From assembly GCA_963814645.1 (NCBI GenBank), contig CAWFDX010000009.1:248001-312000 (forward strand): a stretch of 64,000 nt of DNA. The letters run 5' to 3'. The notes under the pieces were generated by a model that was not told where the DNA came from, did not search any database, and saw only the letters and a program-made list of their open reading frames with translations. Numbering within the stretch: the stretch's first letter is position 1; every line of letters begins with the position of its first letter. This DNA is from RYN-230 sp963814645 (GTDB lineage Bacteria > Actinomycetota > Actinomycetes > Streptosporangiales > Streptosporangiaceae). Made by a program: the position numbers and the translations under genes. Of this stretch, positions 51,866 to 59,560 are shown in pieces.

Positions 51866-53656
51866 GTGGAAGAACACCTGCCGCCGACTATTGTCAGCGC
51901 CGCGGATGAGCTGGTCGCGGACTTCCAGCGGACTGGCGGCCCGCCCGGGGTGGCATACGGGCTCGTGGCCGACGGCACGCTGGTGCACACCGCCGGGTAC
52001 GGGCAGCGCTGGCTGGACGGCCCGGCCCCGGACGCCGGGACCGTGTTCCGCATCGCGTCGATGACCAAGAGCTTTACCGCCGCGGCGGTGCTCGCGCTGC
52101 GCGACGACGGCGCCCTCCGGCTGGATGACCCGGTCGCCTACCTGGTCCCCGAGCTGCGCGGGATGCGCCAGATCAGCGCGGATTCGCCAGACATCACCGT
52201 GCGGCACCTGCTGACCATGACCGCGGGCTTCCCGACCGACGACCCGTGGGGCGACCGGCAGCAGGGCCTGCCGCTGGCCGACTTCGCCACCCTGCTGAAC
52301 CGCGGTGTGCGCCAGGTGTGGGCACCGGGCACCTGCTTCGAGTACTCCAACCTGGGCTACGCGCTGCTCGGCCGGGTGGTCGCCGCGGCCGCCGGGGGCC
52401 GCTACCAGGAGTTCGTGGCCAGCCGATTGCTCGGCCCGCTAGGCCTGGACCGCACCGGGTACGAGCTGGGTGACTTCGACCCCGCCACGGTGGCCCGCGG
52501 GTATCAGCGCGGTGCGGCCGGCTGGGCCGAGCTGGCGCCGGACGGCGACGGCGCGTTCGCCCCGATGGGCGGGGTGTTCAGCTGCGTGCGCGACCTGGCC
52601 GGCTGGGTCACCGGGCTGGCCGCCGGGTTCCCGGCCGGGGCCGAGACCGACGGCGGCCCGCATCCGCTGCGCCGGGCCAGCCGGCGCGAGATGCAGCTGC
52701 CGCAGATCGCCCTCCCGCCCGCCACGGCGCTGCCGGTGCCCAGCGGGCCCGGCCTGGGCAGCCAGTTCAGCTACGGCTTCGGGCTGTTCATCGAGGAACA
52801 CCCGGCCTGGGGCCGGCTGGTGTTCCACGGCGGCGGCTATCCCGGCTTCGGCAGCCACATGCGCTGGCATCCGGCCTCCGGGCTGGCCGTGGTCGTGCTG
52901 GCCAACAGCACCTACGCGGGGGCGCACTCGCTGGCCGGGAGGCTGCTGGACGCGCTGCTGCGCGCCGCCCCGGCGCCGCCCGCGGGCCAGCCGCGGATGC
53001 TCGGCCCGGTGCCCGCGCCGGGCACCCCGTGGCCCGAGACGATCGCGGCCCGCCACGCGGTGGACGAGCTGCTCCGGTCCTGGGACGATCAGGCCGCGGA
53101 CCGGATCTTCACACCGAACGTGGCCCAGGACGAGCCGTACGCCGTCCGCCGGGACAAGGCCGCGCTGACCTGGCAGCGGCTCGGCCCGCCGGCCAGCGGC
53201 GCTGGCCCCAGCACGGGCCGCCCGGCCGAATCCGGCTCCCCGGCCCAGCTGCGCTGGTGGCTGCACGGCGAACGCGGCAACGCGGCGGTGGACATCAAGC
53301 TCACGCCCGAGGACCCGCCGCGGGTCCAGTCCCTCTCCCTGGCCGTCCCGCCGGCCTGGGATGGCCCGCTCTGGCAGCGCACCCAGGCAATCATTTCTTT
53401 GCTGAACGCCAGTGCCCCCGACTGGCCCGCCGACCTCCCGGTGGCTGAGCAGATCGACACCGCCGTGCTGGTTCGCCGGCTGCGGACGGCCGCGGCCTGG
53501 GCGGGTCAGTGCCAGGCAGTGGCGTTCAATAGTGGGGATGGTCGCACGTCGGTGACGGTGGAGCTGGCTGGTGAGCACGCCCGGCTCAGCCTGGCGGTGC
53601 AGCTGGACCAGGCGGAGCGGGTGCTGCGCCGGGTGGATATCTCGCTGCTCGGCTGA
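51866..53656 (+). CDS. Serine hydrolase, beta-lactamase / class C family
   Basis: 596 residues, no signal peptide. Catalytic motifs: SMTKSF (Ser-x-x-Lys, nucleophile), YSNLGYALLGRVV (Tyr-x-Asn) and HGGGYPGFGSHM (His-Gly-Gly). About 200 further C-terminal residues (from ~400) form a DUF-like domain with AVDIKLTPEDPPRVQSLSLA, found in other actinobacterial esterase/peptidase homologues. GTG 51866 was chosen where similarity begins (EEHLPPTIVSAADELV). The substrate is unknown; esterase or D-amino-peptidase activity is possible. It converges with the RHH gene, 5 bp apart. Confidence 0.85.
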   Translation: MEEHLPPTIVSAADELVADFQRTGGPPGVAYGLVADGTLVHTAGYGQRWLDGPAPDAGTVFRIASMTKSFTAAAVLALRDDGALRLDDPVAYLVPELRGMRQISADSPDITVRHLLTMTAGFPTDDPWGDRQQGLPLADFATLLNRGVRQVWAPGTCFEYSNLGYALLGRVVAAAAGGRYQEFVASRLLGPLGLDRTGYELGDFDPATVARGYQRGAAGWAELAPDGDGAFAPMGGVFSCVRDLAGWVTGLAAGFPAGAETDGGPHPLRRASRREMQLPQIALPPATALPVPSGPGLGSQFSYGFGLFIEEHPAWGRLVFHGGGYPGFGSHMRWHPASGLAVVVLANSTYAGAHSLAGRLLDALLRAAPAPPAGQPRMLGPVPAPGTPWPETIAARHAVDELLRSWDDQAADRIFTPNVAQDEPYAVRRDKAALTWQRLGPPASGAGPSTGRPAESGSPAQLRWWLHGERGNAAVDIKLTPEDPPRVQSLSLAVPPAWDGPLWQRTQAIISLLNASAPDWPADLPVAEQIDTAVLVRRLRTAAAWAGQCQAVAFNSGDGRTSVTVELAGEHARLSLAVQLDQAERVLRRVDISLLG

Positions 53657-53661
53657 GCGGC

Positions 53662-54138
53662 TCAGCCGGCCGCGGCCTGCTGGCCGTCCAGGAACCGGTC
53701 CACCAGGCCGCGGATCACGGTGGCCATGGAGAAGCCGTGCTCGGTGCACCAGGCGCGCAGCCGCGCGTGCTGCTCGGCGGAGAACCGGACCGGCACCATC
53801 TGCTGGGCCGCCGAGCCGGGGCTGCGGAACAGGTTGCGCATCATCTCGGCTTCGGCCTCGGCGAAGTCCTGCTGCCGGCTGGCCTGCACGTCCGCCCGCA
53901 TGGCCCGGGTGAGCTGCCCACTGAGCGCGCTGGTCAGCCCAGGCTGCAGATGCAGGCTGGTGCCGAGCAGCCAGGTGTACACCTTGTCCCGGTCGGCGGG
54001 CGGCAGCTGGCCCAGCGCTTGCACCAGCAGACCGGCCGCGTCCATCGAGGACACGGCCGTAGCGGGCCGGGCGACCTTCCGCCGCTTGGCGGGCTCTGCG
54101 GGCTCGGCGGGCGTGGCAGGCTCGGTGGGCTCGGTCAT
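53662..54138 (-). CDS. Ribbon-helix-helix-like DNA-binding protein
   Basis: 158 residues. A proline/alanine-rich head (TEPATPAEPAEPAKRRK) is followed by a helical region (LVQALGQLPPADRDKVYTWL, then SALSGQLTRAMRADVQ) and, at ~118-155, QMVPVRFSAEQHARLRAWCT and HGFSMATVIRGLVDRF, which fit a beta-strand plus two helices of a CopG/Arc RHH domain. Three ATATC palindromes directly upstream of the ATG (54158-54186) look like its own operator, so it is probably an autorepressor. No toxin gene adjoins. Confidence 0.68.
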   Translation of the reverse strand: MTEPTEPATPAEPAEPAKRRKVARPATAVSSMDAAGLLVQALGQLPPADRDKVYTWLLGTSLHLQPGLTSALSGQLTRAMRADVQASRQQDFAEAEAEMMRNLFRSPGSAAQQMVPVRFSAEQHARLRAWCTEHGFSMATVIRGLVDRFLDGQQAAAG

Positions 54139-54157
54139 GGTCGCCTCCGCGATCCGG

Positions 54158-54186
54158 CGATATCGCTTTCCGATATCACGATATCG
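54158..54186 (-). promoter_or_regulatory. Triple CGATATC operator upstream of the RHH gene
   Basis: CGATATCG (54158-54165), CGATATCA (54171-54178) and CGATATCG (54179-54186) lie 20-49 bp upstream of the start codon. RHH repressors bind repeated short sites as stacked dimers. The motif is A/T-rich against a ~70% GC background, so chance is unlikely. Confidence 0.6.
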
Positions 54187-54217
54187 CCGCCGCCCACGGC
54201 CGCAAGCCTCCGCAGAA

Positions 54218-54267
54218 CGTGATCATGACTTCAGTGTCGTGCGGACGACAGCAAAGTCATGATCACG
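54218..54267. terminator. Long nested hairpin between mshC and the RHH gene
   Basis: 14-bp perfect outer arms (54218-54231, 54254-54267; left arm CGTGATCATGACTT), a 3-nt interior bulge on each side, and an inner TGTCGT/ACGACA stem closing a GCGG tetraloop. It begins 26 bp downstream of the mshC stop. The layout matches the hairpin at 42168-42223. Confidence 0.6.
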
Positions 54268-54292
54268 AAGGTGGGGCCGGACCGGAGGGCGG

Positions 54293-55542
54293 TTAGAGGG
54301 CGATGCCGAGGAGGGCGTCTACCGTGTCGCGGACTAGCGCGGCGGCGGCCGGGCCGGCGGCGGGACCGGGTTCGGCGGCCAGCACGGCGTCGGCCCAGCG
54401 GTCTACCGCGGCCAGAGCGCCCGGGGCGTCCAGGTCGTCGGCCAGCCGGTCGCGCACCGCGGCCAGCACGTCCTCACCAGCCGGCACCGGATAATCCGCC
54501 GCGGCGGCGGTGCGCACTGCCGCGCGCCAGCGGTCCAGCCGGGCGGCGGCCGCGGCCAGCCCGGCCGCGGTCCAGTCCCAGTCCGGCCGGTAGTGGTGGG
54601 CCAGGATGGCCAGCCGGATCGCCATCGGGTCGGCGCCGTCGGCCAGCAGCCCGGACACGAACACCAGGTTGCCCAGGGACTTGGACATCTTCTCGCCGTC
54701 CAGCCGGACCATGCCGGCGTGCGCGTAGACCAGGGCGAAACTGTCCGGGGCCAGCGCCACCCGGGCGTGCGACGCGCTCATCTCGTGGTGCGGGAAGATC
54801 AGGTCGGTGCCGCCGGCCTGCACGTCGAACACGGCGCCCAGGTAATGGGTGGCGATGGCGGCACACTCCACGTGCCAGCCCGGGCGCCCGGGGCCGAACC
54901 GGGACGGCCAGGACGGCTCGCCGGGCCGGGCGGCCAGCCAGACCAGCGGGTCGAGTGGGTCCTTCTTACCCGGCCGGGCCGGGTCGCCGCCGCGCTCGGC
55001 GAACAGCGCCAGCATCTCGGCCGGGTCCAGCCCGGACACCGAGCCGAACCGGTCGTCGCTGGCCCGCGCGTAGTACTCGTCCCCGTCCACGTCGTAGACC
55101 GCACCCCGGTCGGCCAGCGGCCCGCGAACGGCTCGATGATGTCCAGCGCCTCTACCGCCCCGACCAGCCGGTCCGGCGGCAGCACCCGGAGCGCGGCCAT
55201 GTCGCCCCGGTACCGCTCGATCTCCCGGTCGGCCAGCGCCCGCCAGTCCTCGCCGTCCCGGTCCGCGCGCTCCAGCAGCGGATCGTCTACGTCGGTCACG
55301 TTCTGCACGTAGCTCACCTGATGGCCGGCGTCCAGCCAGGCCCGGACGAGCAGGTCCCAGGCCAGGAACGTGGCGGCGTGCCCGATGTGGGTGGCGTCGT
55401 ACGGGGTGATCCCGCAGGCATACAGGCTGGCGGCCGGGCCGGGCGCCGCCACGGTCAGCTGACCAGTCGCGGTGTTGCGGAGCCGGGTCTCGGGGCCCTG
55501 CCCCGGCAACGGGGGAACGTTCGCGGCGCGCCAGGAGTCCAT
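54293..55542 (-). pseudogene. mshC: Mycothiol ligase MshC, frameshifted
   Basis: ATP-dependent ligation of cysteine to GlcN-Ins in mycothiol synthesis; a cysteinyl-tRNA synthetase relative. The first frame from ATG 55542 gives LYACGITPYDATHIGHAATF (zinc Cys and HIGH), YVQNVTDVDDPLLERADRDG and LPPDRLVGAVEALDIIEPFA. The next frame continues GPLADRGAVYDVDGDEYYA, WHVECAAIATHYLGAVFDV, DLIFPHHEMSASHARVAL and RLDGEKMSKSLGNLVFVS (KMSKS), ending LLGIAL at 54293. One base appears missing near 55118-55130, beside CCCGCG. Everything else is conserved. A true break would abolish mycothiol unless another copy exists. Confidence 0.88.
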
Positions 55543-55589
55543 GAGCGCAGGTTATCGCTGCGCCTGTAGGGCCCAACCCACCCCATCCG

Positions 55590-55644
55590 CCATGATCGTG
55601 GGGGATCAGCGCCGAATACGGCCGTCAATCCCCCACCATCATGG
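55590..55644. terminator. 17-bp inverted repeat overlapping the amidase stop
   Basis: Arms 55590-55606 and 55628-55644 pair with one mismatch (C/G at position 9 of the arm) around a 21-nt loop that itself has a GCCG/CGGC stem. The right arm encodes the last amidase residues (MMVGD). It could terminate the amidase transcript. Confidence 0.5.
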
Positions 55645-57106
55645 ACGCTACCTGGAATGCGTGGGCCAGTGCGATCAGCCGGGGCTCGGTCCAGGCCGGG
55701 CCGAGGAAGGACAGCCCGACCGGCAGCCCGTGCACCTGGCCGGCCGGGACGGTGACCGTGGGATAGCCGGCCACCGCCGCCGGGCTCGAGGTGTGGAACA
55801 CGTCATGATCGCCGAGCACATGGTCGGTCAGCCAGGCCGGGTTGGCGGTGAGCGTGACGATCGCGTCCAGCCGGTGCGCGGCCAGCGGGCCGTCCAGCGC
55901 CTCCCGGGCCCGCGCCTGCGCCTGCGCCCGGGCGGCCCGCGCGGCCGGGTCAGCCGGGTCCGCGCTCGTCGCCTCGGCCTGCTCGAACAGTTCCTGGCCG
56001 AAGTGCACCAGCACCTCGGCCGCGTTGCGCTGGTTGTACTCGATGAGCTCGGCCAGCGAGCGTGGCCGCGGGCCGGGCAGCCCGGACAGGTACCGGTTGA
56101 GGTCGTGCTTGAACTCGTGCAGCAGCGCGGCGAACTCCGGCCCCTCCAGGCCGTCCGCGCCGGGCAGGTCGACCGGGTCGAGCACGGCCGCGCCGTGGCG
56201 ACGGAGCACGGCGACGGCCGCGTCCAGCACGGCCAGCGTGGCCTGGCCGGCCGCCTGGCAGCCGCCCCGCCACACGCCGAGCCGGACGCCGGCCAGCGCG
56301 CCGGGGTCCAGGAACGCGGTGTAATCGGTGGGCTGGCCGGCCGCCAGTTCGGTGGCCGGGTCGCTGGTGTCGGCCGCGGCCAGCATGCTGAGCAGCGCGG
56401 CCGCGTCCGCGACGGTGCGGGCCATCGGGCCCGCGGTGTCCTGCTCCGCGGATATCGGCACGATCCCGTGCCGGCTGACCAGGCCGAGCGTGGGCTTGAT
56501 GCCGACCACGCCGCAGGCGCTGGCCGGGCAGACGATGGAGCCGTCGGTCTCGGTGCCGACCGCGAGCGGCACCAGGCCGGCCGCCACCGCCGCGGCGGAG
56601 CCGGAACTCGACCCGGACGGGTTGCGGTCCAGCGCATGTGGGTTGCCGGTCTGCCCGCCCAGCGAGCTCCAGCCGCTGCTGGACTGGGTGGACCGGAAGT
56701 TGGCCCACTCGGACAGGTTGGCCTTGCCCAGGATCACCGCACCGGCCTGGCGCAGCCGGCTGACCAGGAAGGCATCGCCGGTCTCGGCGCCGAGCAGGGC
56801 GGGCGAGCCGGCCGTGGCGGGCAGCCCGGTCACCGCGATGTTGTCCTTGATCAGCACCGGGATGCCGTGCAGCGGGCCGCTGCCGTGGCTACGCTGCTGG
56901 TCCCTGGCGGCCGCTTCGGCGGCGGCCTCCGGGCTGACCGTGATGACCGCGCGCAGCCGGGGGTTGAGCGCGGCGATCCGGTCCAGGCAGCGGGCGGTGA
57001 GCGCGGCGGAGGTCAGCGTGCCCGCGGCCATCGCCTGCCGCAGCCGCGCTACCGGCTCGGCTGGCTCGCCCGGCCCGGCGTCCTGGGGGCTGGCGGGGGC
57101 GGGCAT
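55625..57106 (-). CDS. Amidase signature family hydrolase
   Basis: 493 residues, cytosolic. The Ser-Ser-Lys triad is visible: catalytic Lys in HGIPVLIKDNIAVTGLPATA, cis-Ser and nucleophile Ser in PSGSSSGSAAAVAAGLVPLA and VGTETDGSIVCPASACGVVG. Related to GatA-like and peptide/acyl amidases, but no gatB/gatC lies beside it and it is shorter than bulk aliphatic amidases, so the substrate is undetermined. ATG 57106; TATCCT lies 6 nt before the start, so the mRNA may be leaderless. Only 17 bp separate it from the divergent YbaK gene. Confidence 0.9.
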   Translation of the reverse strand: MPAPASPQDAGPGEPAEPVARLRQAMAAGTLTSAALTARCLDRIAALNPRLRAVITVSPEAAAEAAARDQQRSHGSGPLHGIPVLIKDNIAVTGLPATAGSPALLGAETGDAFLVSRLRQAGAVILGKANLSEWANFRSTQSSSGWSSLGGQTGNPHALDRNPSGSSSGSAAAVAAGLVPLAVGTETDGSIVCPASACGVVGIKPTLGLVSRHGIVPISAEQDTAGPMARTVADAAALLSMLAAADTSDPATELAAGQPTDYTAFLDPGALAGVRLGVWRGGCQAAGQATLAVLDAAVAVLRRHGAAVLDPVDLPGADGLEGPEFAALLHEFKHDLNRYLSGLPGPRPRSLAELIEYNQRNAAEVLVHFGQELFEQAEATSADPADPAARAARAQAQARAREALDGPLAAHRLDAIVTLTANPAWLTDHVLGDHDVFHTSSPAAVAGYPTVTVPAGQVHGLPVGLSFLGPAWTEPRLIALAHAFQVASMMVGD

Positions 57107-57123
57107 GGTGGCAGGATAACGGG

Positions 57124-57672
57124 GTGCGGATACAGATGGGTGAGCTCGATACGGTGCCCGCGCTGGACCGGCCTGATCTGCTCGCGCCGGCCGTGGCCGC
57201 GGCGCTGGCCAGCCTGGACGGCCTGGCTGGCCAGGTGAGTGTCGCGGAGATCGACGCGGACCTGGCGGATACCGCGGCGTTCTGCGAGCGGTACGGCGTC
57301 GGCCTGGCCGAGTCGGCGAACTGCGTGCTGATCAGCGGGCGGCGCGGCGGTGAGACGAGGTTCGCCGCGTGCATGGTGCTGGCCACCACCCGGGCCGACG
57401 TGAACGGCGTGGTCCGGCGCGAGCTCGACGTACGTAAGGCCTCGTTCGCACCGCGGGACGTGGCGGTAGCCGAGACCGGGATGGAATACGGCGGCATCAC
57501 CCCGGTCGGGCTGCCGGCCGGCTGGCCGGTCCTGGTGGACGGGGCGGTGGCCGGGACCGCGCAGGTGGTGATCGGCAGCGGGGTGCGCCGGTCCAAGCTG
57601 GTGCTGCCCGGCGCTCTGCTGGGTCAGCTGCCCGGTGCGGCCGTCATCCAGAGCCTGGCGAACCCGGCCTAG
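57124..57672 (+). CDS. YbaK/EbsC-like aminoacyl-tRNA deacylase
   Basis: 182 residues of the YbaK/ProX fold, which hydrolyses misacylated tRNA. VSVAEIDADLADTAAFCERY, NCVLISGRRGGETRFAACMV, RELDVRKASFAPRDVAVAET (catalytic Lys region), MEYGGITPVGLP and VVIGSGVRRSKLVLPGALLG. GTG 57124 is used; ATG 57136 is an alternative. The 2'-5' RNA ligase gene follows after 1 bp. Confidence 0.87.
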   Translation: MRIQMGELDTVPALDRPDLLAPAVAAALASLDGLAGQVSVAEIDADLADTAAFCERYGVGLAESANCVLISGRRGGETRFAACMVLATTRADVNGVVRRELDVRKASFAPRDVAVAETGMEYGGITPVGLPAGWPVLVDGAVAGTAQVVIGSGVRRSKLVLPGALLGQLPGAAVIQSLANPA

Positions 57673-57673
57673 C

Positions 57674-58255
57674 ATGCCTGGCCTGATCCCGGGCACCGGC
57701 GCCGACTGGCAGACCGCGCTACTGCTGCCCGTTCCCGCGGCCGAGCCGTCTGTCGGCCAGCACCGCGCCCGGCTTGACGAGGCGGCCAGGGACGGGGTCC
57801 CCGCGCACATCACGGTGCTGTTCCCGTTCCTGCCGCCCGCCGGGATCGATGAGACGCTGCTGGCGTCGCTGGGCAGGCTGTTCACCGGGCATGCGGCGTT
57901 CGGGTTCACGCTGGACAAGATCGGCTGGTTCGGCGAGGAGGTCGTCTGGCTCGGGCCGCGCAACGCCGCGCCATTCTCCGCCCTGACCGACCTGGTCTAC
58001 ACCGCGTTCCCGTCCTGCCCGCCCTATGCCGGACGGCACGCCGAAGTGATCCCGCACCTGACCATTGGCCAGACCGGCGGCCCGCAGGCCCTGCGCGCCG
58101 CGGCCGAGTCGGTCCGTCCCTGCCTCCCCATCGAGGCGGTCGCCAGGGAGGTCATCCTGATGGCCGGCCCGCGTCCCGGAATCCCGGCCAGCCCGCCGGG
58201 CCAGTGGCGCACCATCGCCGCCTTCCCCTTGGCCAGCGGCCGCTCGGGGCGATAG
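57674..58255 (+). CDS. 2'-5' RNA ligase family protein (2H phosphoesterase)
   Basis: 193 residues. Two HxTx motifs, HITVLFPFLP and HLTIGQTGG, mark the LigT-like 2H phosphoesterase fold, which can hydrolyse cyclic phosphates or ligate RNA. ATG 57674 immediately follows the YbaK stop, so the two are cotranscribed; both would act on RNA. It converges with the CPBP gene (4-bp gap). Confidence 0.85.
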   Translation: MPGLIPGTGADWQTALLLPVPAAEPSVGQHRARLDEAARDGVPAHITVLFPFLPPAGIDETLLASLGRLFTGHAAFGFTLDKIGWFGEEVVWLGPRNAAPFSALTDLVYTAFPSCPPYAGRHAEVIPHLTIGQTGGPQALRAAAESVRPCLPIEAVAREVILMAGPRPGIPASPPGQWRTIAAFPLASGRSGR

Positions 58256-58259
58256 CCGG

Positions 58260-59042
58260 TTACGGGAGCCAGGAGACGTGGCCGTGCAGGGCCACGTAGC
58301 CGACGAACGCGCCGGTGTCGATGAGGGCGTGCGCGATGATCAGTGGGGTGACCCGGCCCCAGCGGCGGTACAGCACACCGAAGATCACGCCCATGATGGC
58401 GTTCCCGATGAACCCGCCGAAGCCCTGGTACAGGTGGTAGGAGCCGCGGACCAGCGCGGCGACCAGGATCGCCTTGGCCGGGGTCCAGCCCAGCTGGTCC
58501 AGGCGGCGCAGCAGGTAGCCGATGACCAGGATCTCTTCCAGGATGCCGTTCTGCGTGGCGTCCAGGATCAGCACCGGGATCCGCCACCACACCGCGGGCA
58601 GGTTCTCCGGGACCACGTTCAGCGCGATGCCGAGCTTGTACGCGGTCAGGTACAGGGCCAGCCCGGAGCCGCCGATCAGCGCGGCCAGCACGGCACCCCT
58701 GGCCAGGTCCCGGCCGGGCTGGCTGGCGTCCAGGCCCATCGCCGACGATGGCGTCTCGCCCTCCCGGGCCAGCAGGTAGAAGACCAGGGCCACCGGGACC
58801 AGCGTGGTCAGGATGCTGGCCAGCTGCAGGGTCAGGTCCAGCCAGGGCCGGCCCGGGGCCAGCGACCCGACCAGCAGGGCCTGCTGCTTGCCCAGGGCCT
58901 TGTTCGCGGTGAGCGAGCCGATCAGGTTGATGATGGCGAACAGCGCACTGGCGCCCAGCGACACCCCGAAGACGATGATGATCTCCCAGCCGATCAGCCG
59001 CCTGGTCAGCGGCCTGAGGCTGGATTCCTGCAGCTGGGTCAC
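58260..59042 (-). CDS. CPBP-family intramembrane metalloprotease
   Basis: 260 residues, about eight helices. Motif 1 EEILVIGYLLRRL (EExxxR), motif 2 RGSYHLYQGFGGFIGNAIMG with His, and motif 3 LIIAHALIDTGAF with His. Related to Rce1/type II CAAX protease-like Abi proteins, which process peptides or bacteriocin immunity substrates. GTG 59042. No bacteriocin gene adjoins. Confidence 0.9.
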   Translation of the reverse strand: MTQLQESSLRPLTRRLIGWEIIIVFGVSLGASALFAIINLIGSLTANKALGKQQALLVGSLAPGRPWLDLTLQLASILTTLVPVALVFYLLAREGETPSSAMGLDASQPGRDLARGAVLAALIGGSGLALYLTAYKLGIALNVVPENLPAVWWRIPVLILDATQNGILEEILVIGYLLRRLDQLGWTPAKAILVAALVRGSYHLYQGFGGFIGNAIMGVIFGVLYRRWGRVTPLIIAHALIDTGAFVGYVALHGHVSWLP

Positions 59043-59326
59043 GTCAGGACTCTAGCCGCGCCATCCGCCCACCCGGCCCGGTCCGGCACCCTGTCCAGCC
59101 AACCCGCAGCAGTCTTCCAGGCAAATCCCAGTTAGTCCTCGGTTCGCATGGAGCTAGATTTCAGGTTCTGCGGATGATCGACCGCTCGGGAAACCGGCTG
59201 GGCAAAGCACTGGCCGCCGTGTCGCGCAGGAACACGGCGGCCAGCGGGTTACGGGCTACGGGCTTCCGGCGGCTGATCGCGGCCCTGGGGTGGCCGCGCA
59301 GGTCCGTTGTGGGCAGGTGACCTTGC
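59043..59326. other. Gene-poor interval before the DUF397 gene
   Basis: 284 bp. A 48-residue basic open frame (59174-59320, MIDRSGNRLGKALAAVSRRN...) is present but lacks a ribosome-binding site and recognisable similarity. No other structure was seen. Confidence 0.4.
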
Positions 59327-59560
59327 TTAGACCAGCAGGTCGTCGAACTCGCCGAGCTTCACGCCCTCGATGAGCGCGGCGATCTCTGCCCGGGTGTAGA
59401 TAAGGGCCGGGCCCTCCGGATTGCGCGAATTACGCACCGCGTACTCGCCCCCGTTAAGCCGGGCCACTTCGACGCACGTCCCCTGGGAGTTGCTGATGCT
59501 GCTCTTACGCCAGCAGGCATCAACCAAGTCGGTGGCTGGCATTCCGTTATATGTGTTCAT
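59327..59560 (-). CDS. DUF397 small acidic protein
   Basis: 77 residues: ACWRKSSISNSQGTCVEVAR, EYAVRNSRNPEGPALIYTRA and IAALIEGVKLGEFDDLLV. DUF397 proteins partner DUF5753 HTH regulators and a serine-kinase-like ATPase in WhiJ-type sets, where they antagonise the regulator. Its ATG directly abuts the regulator stop (TAG-ATG), so they are cotranscribed. Confidence 0.93.
   Translation of the reverse strand: MNTYNGMPATDLVDACWRKSSISNSQGTCVEVARLNGGEYAVRNSRNPEGPALIYTRAEIAALIEGVKLGEFDDLLV

Noticed and set aside
54293..55576. Alternative reading that mshC is an intact 427-residue gene from an upstream start
   Set aside because: The extra N-terminal residues are unconserved, while the other frame carries the HIGH/zinc N-terminus, so a frameshift explains the data better.
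57049..57963. 304-residue minus-strand frame opposite YbaK/2'-5' RNA ligase
   Set aside because: Shadow frame; both plus-strand genes have catalytic motifs.
59174..59320. 48-residue basic open frame (MIDRSGNRLGKALAAV...)
   Set aside because: No ribosome-binding site, no similarity, and a length expected by chance in this GC content.
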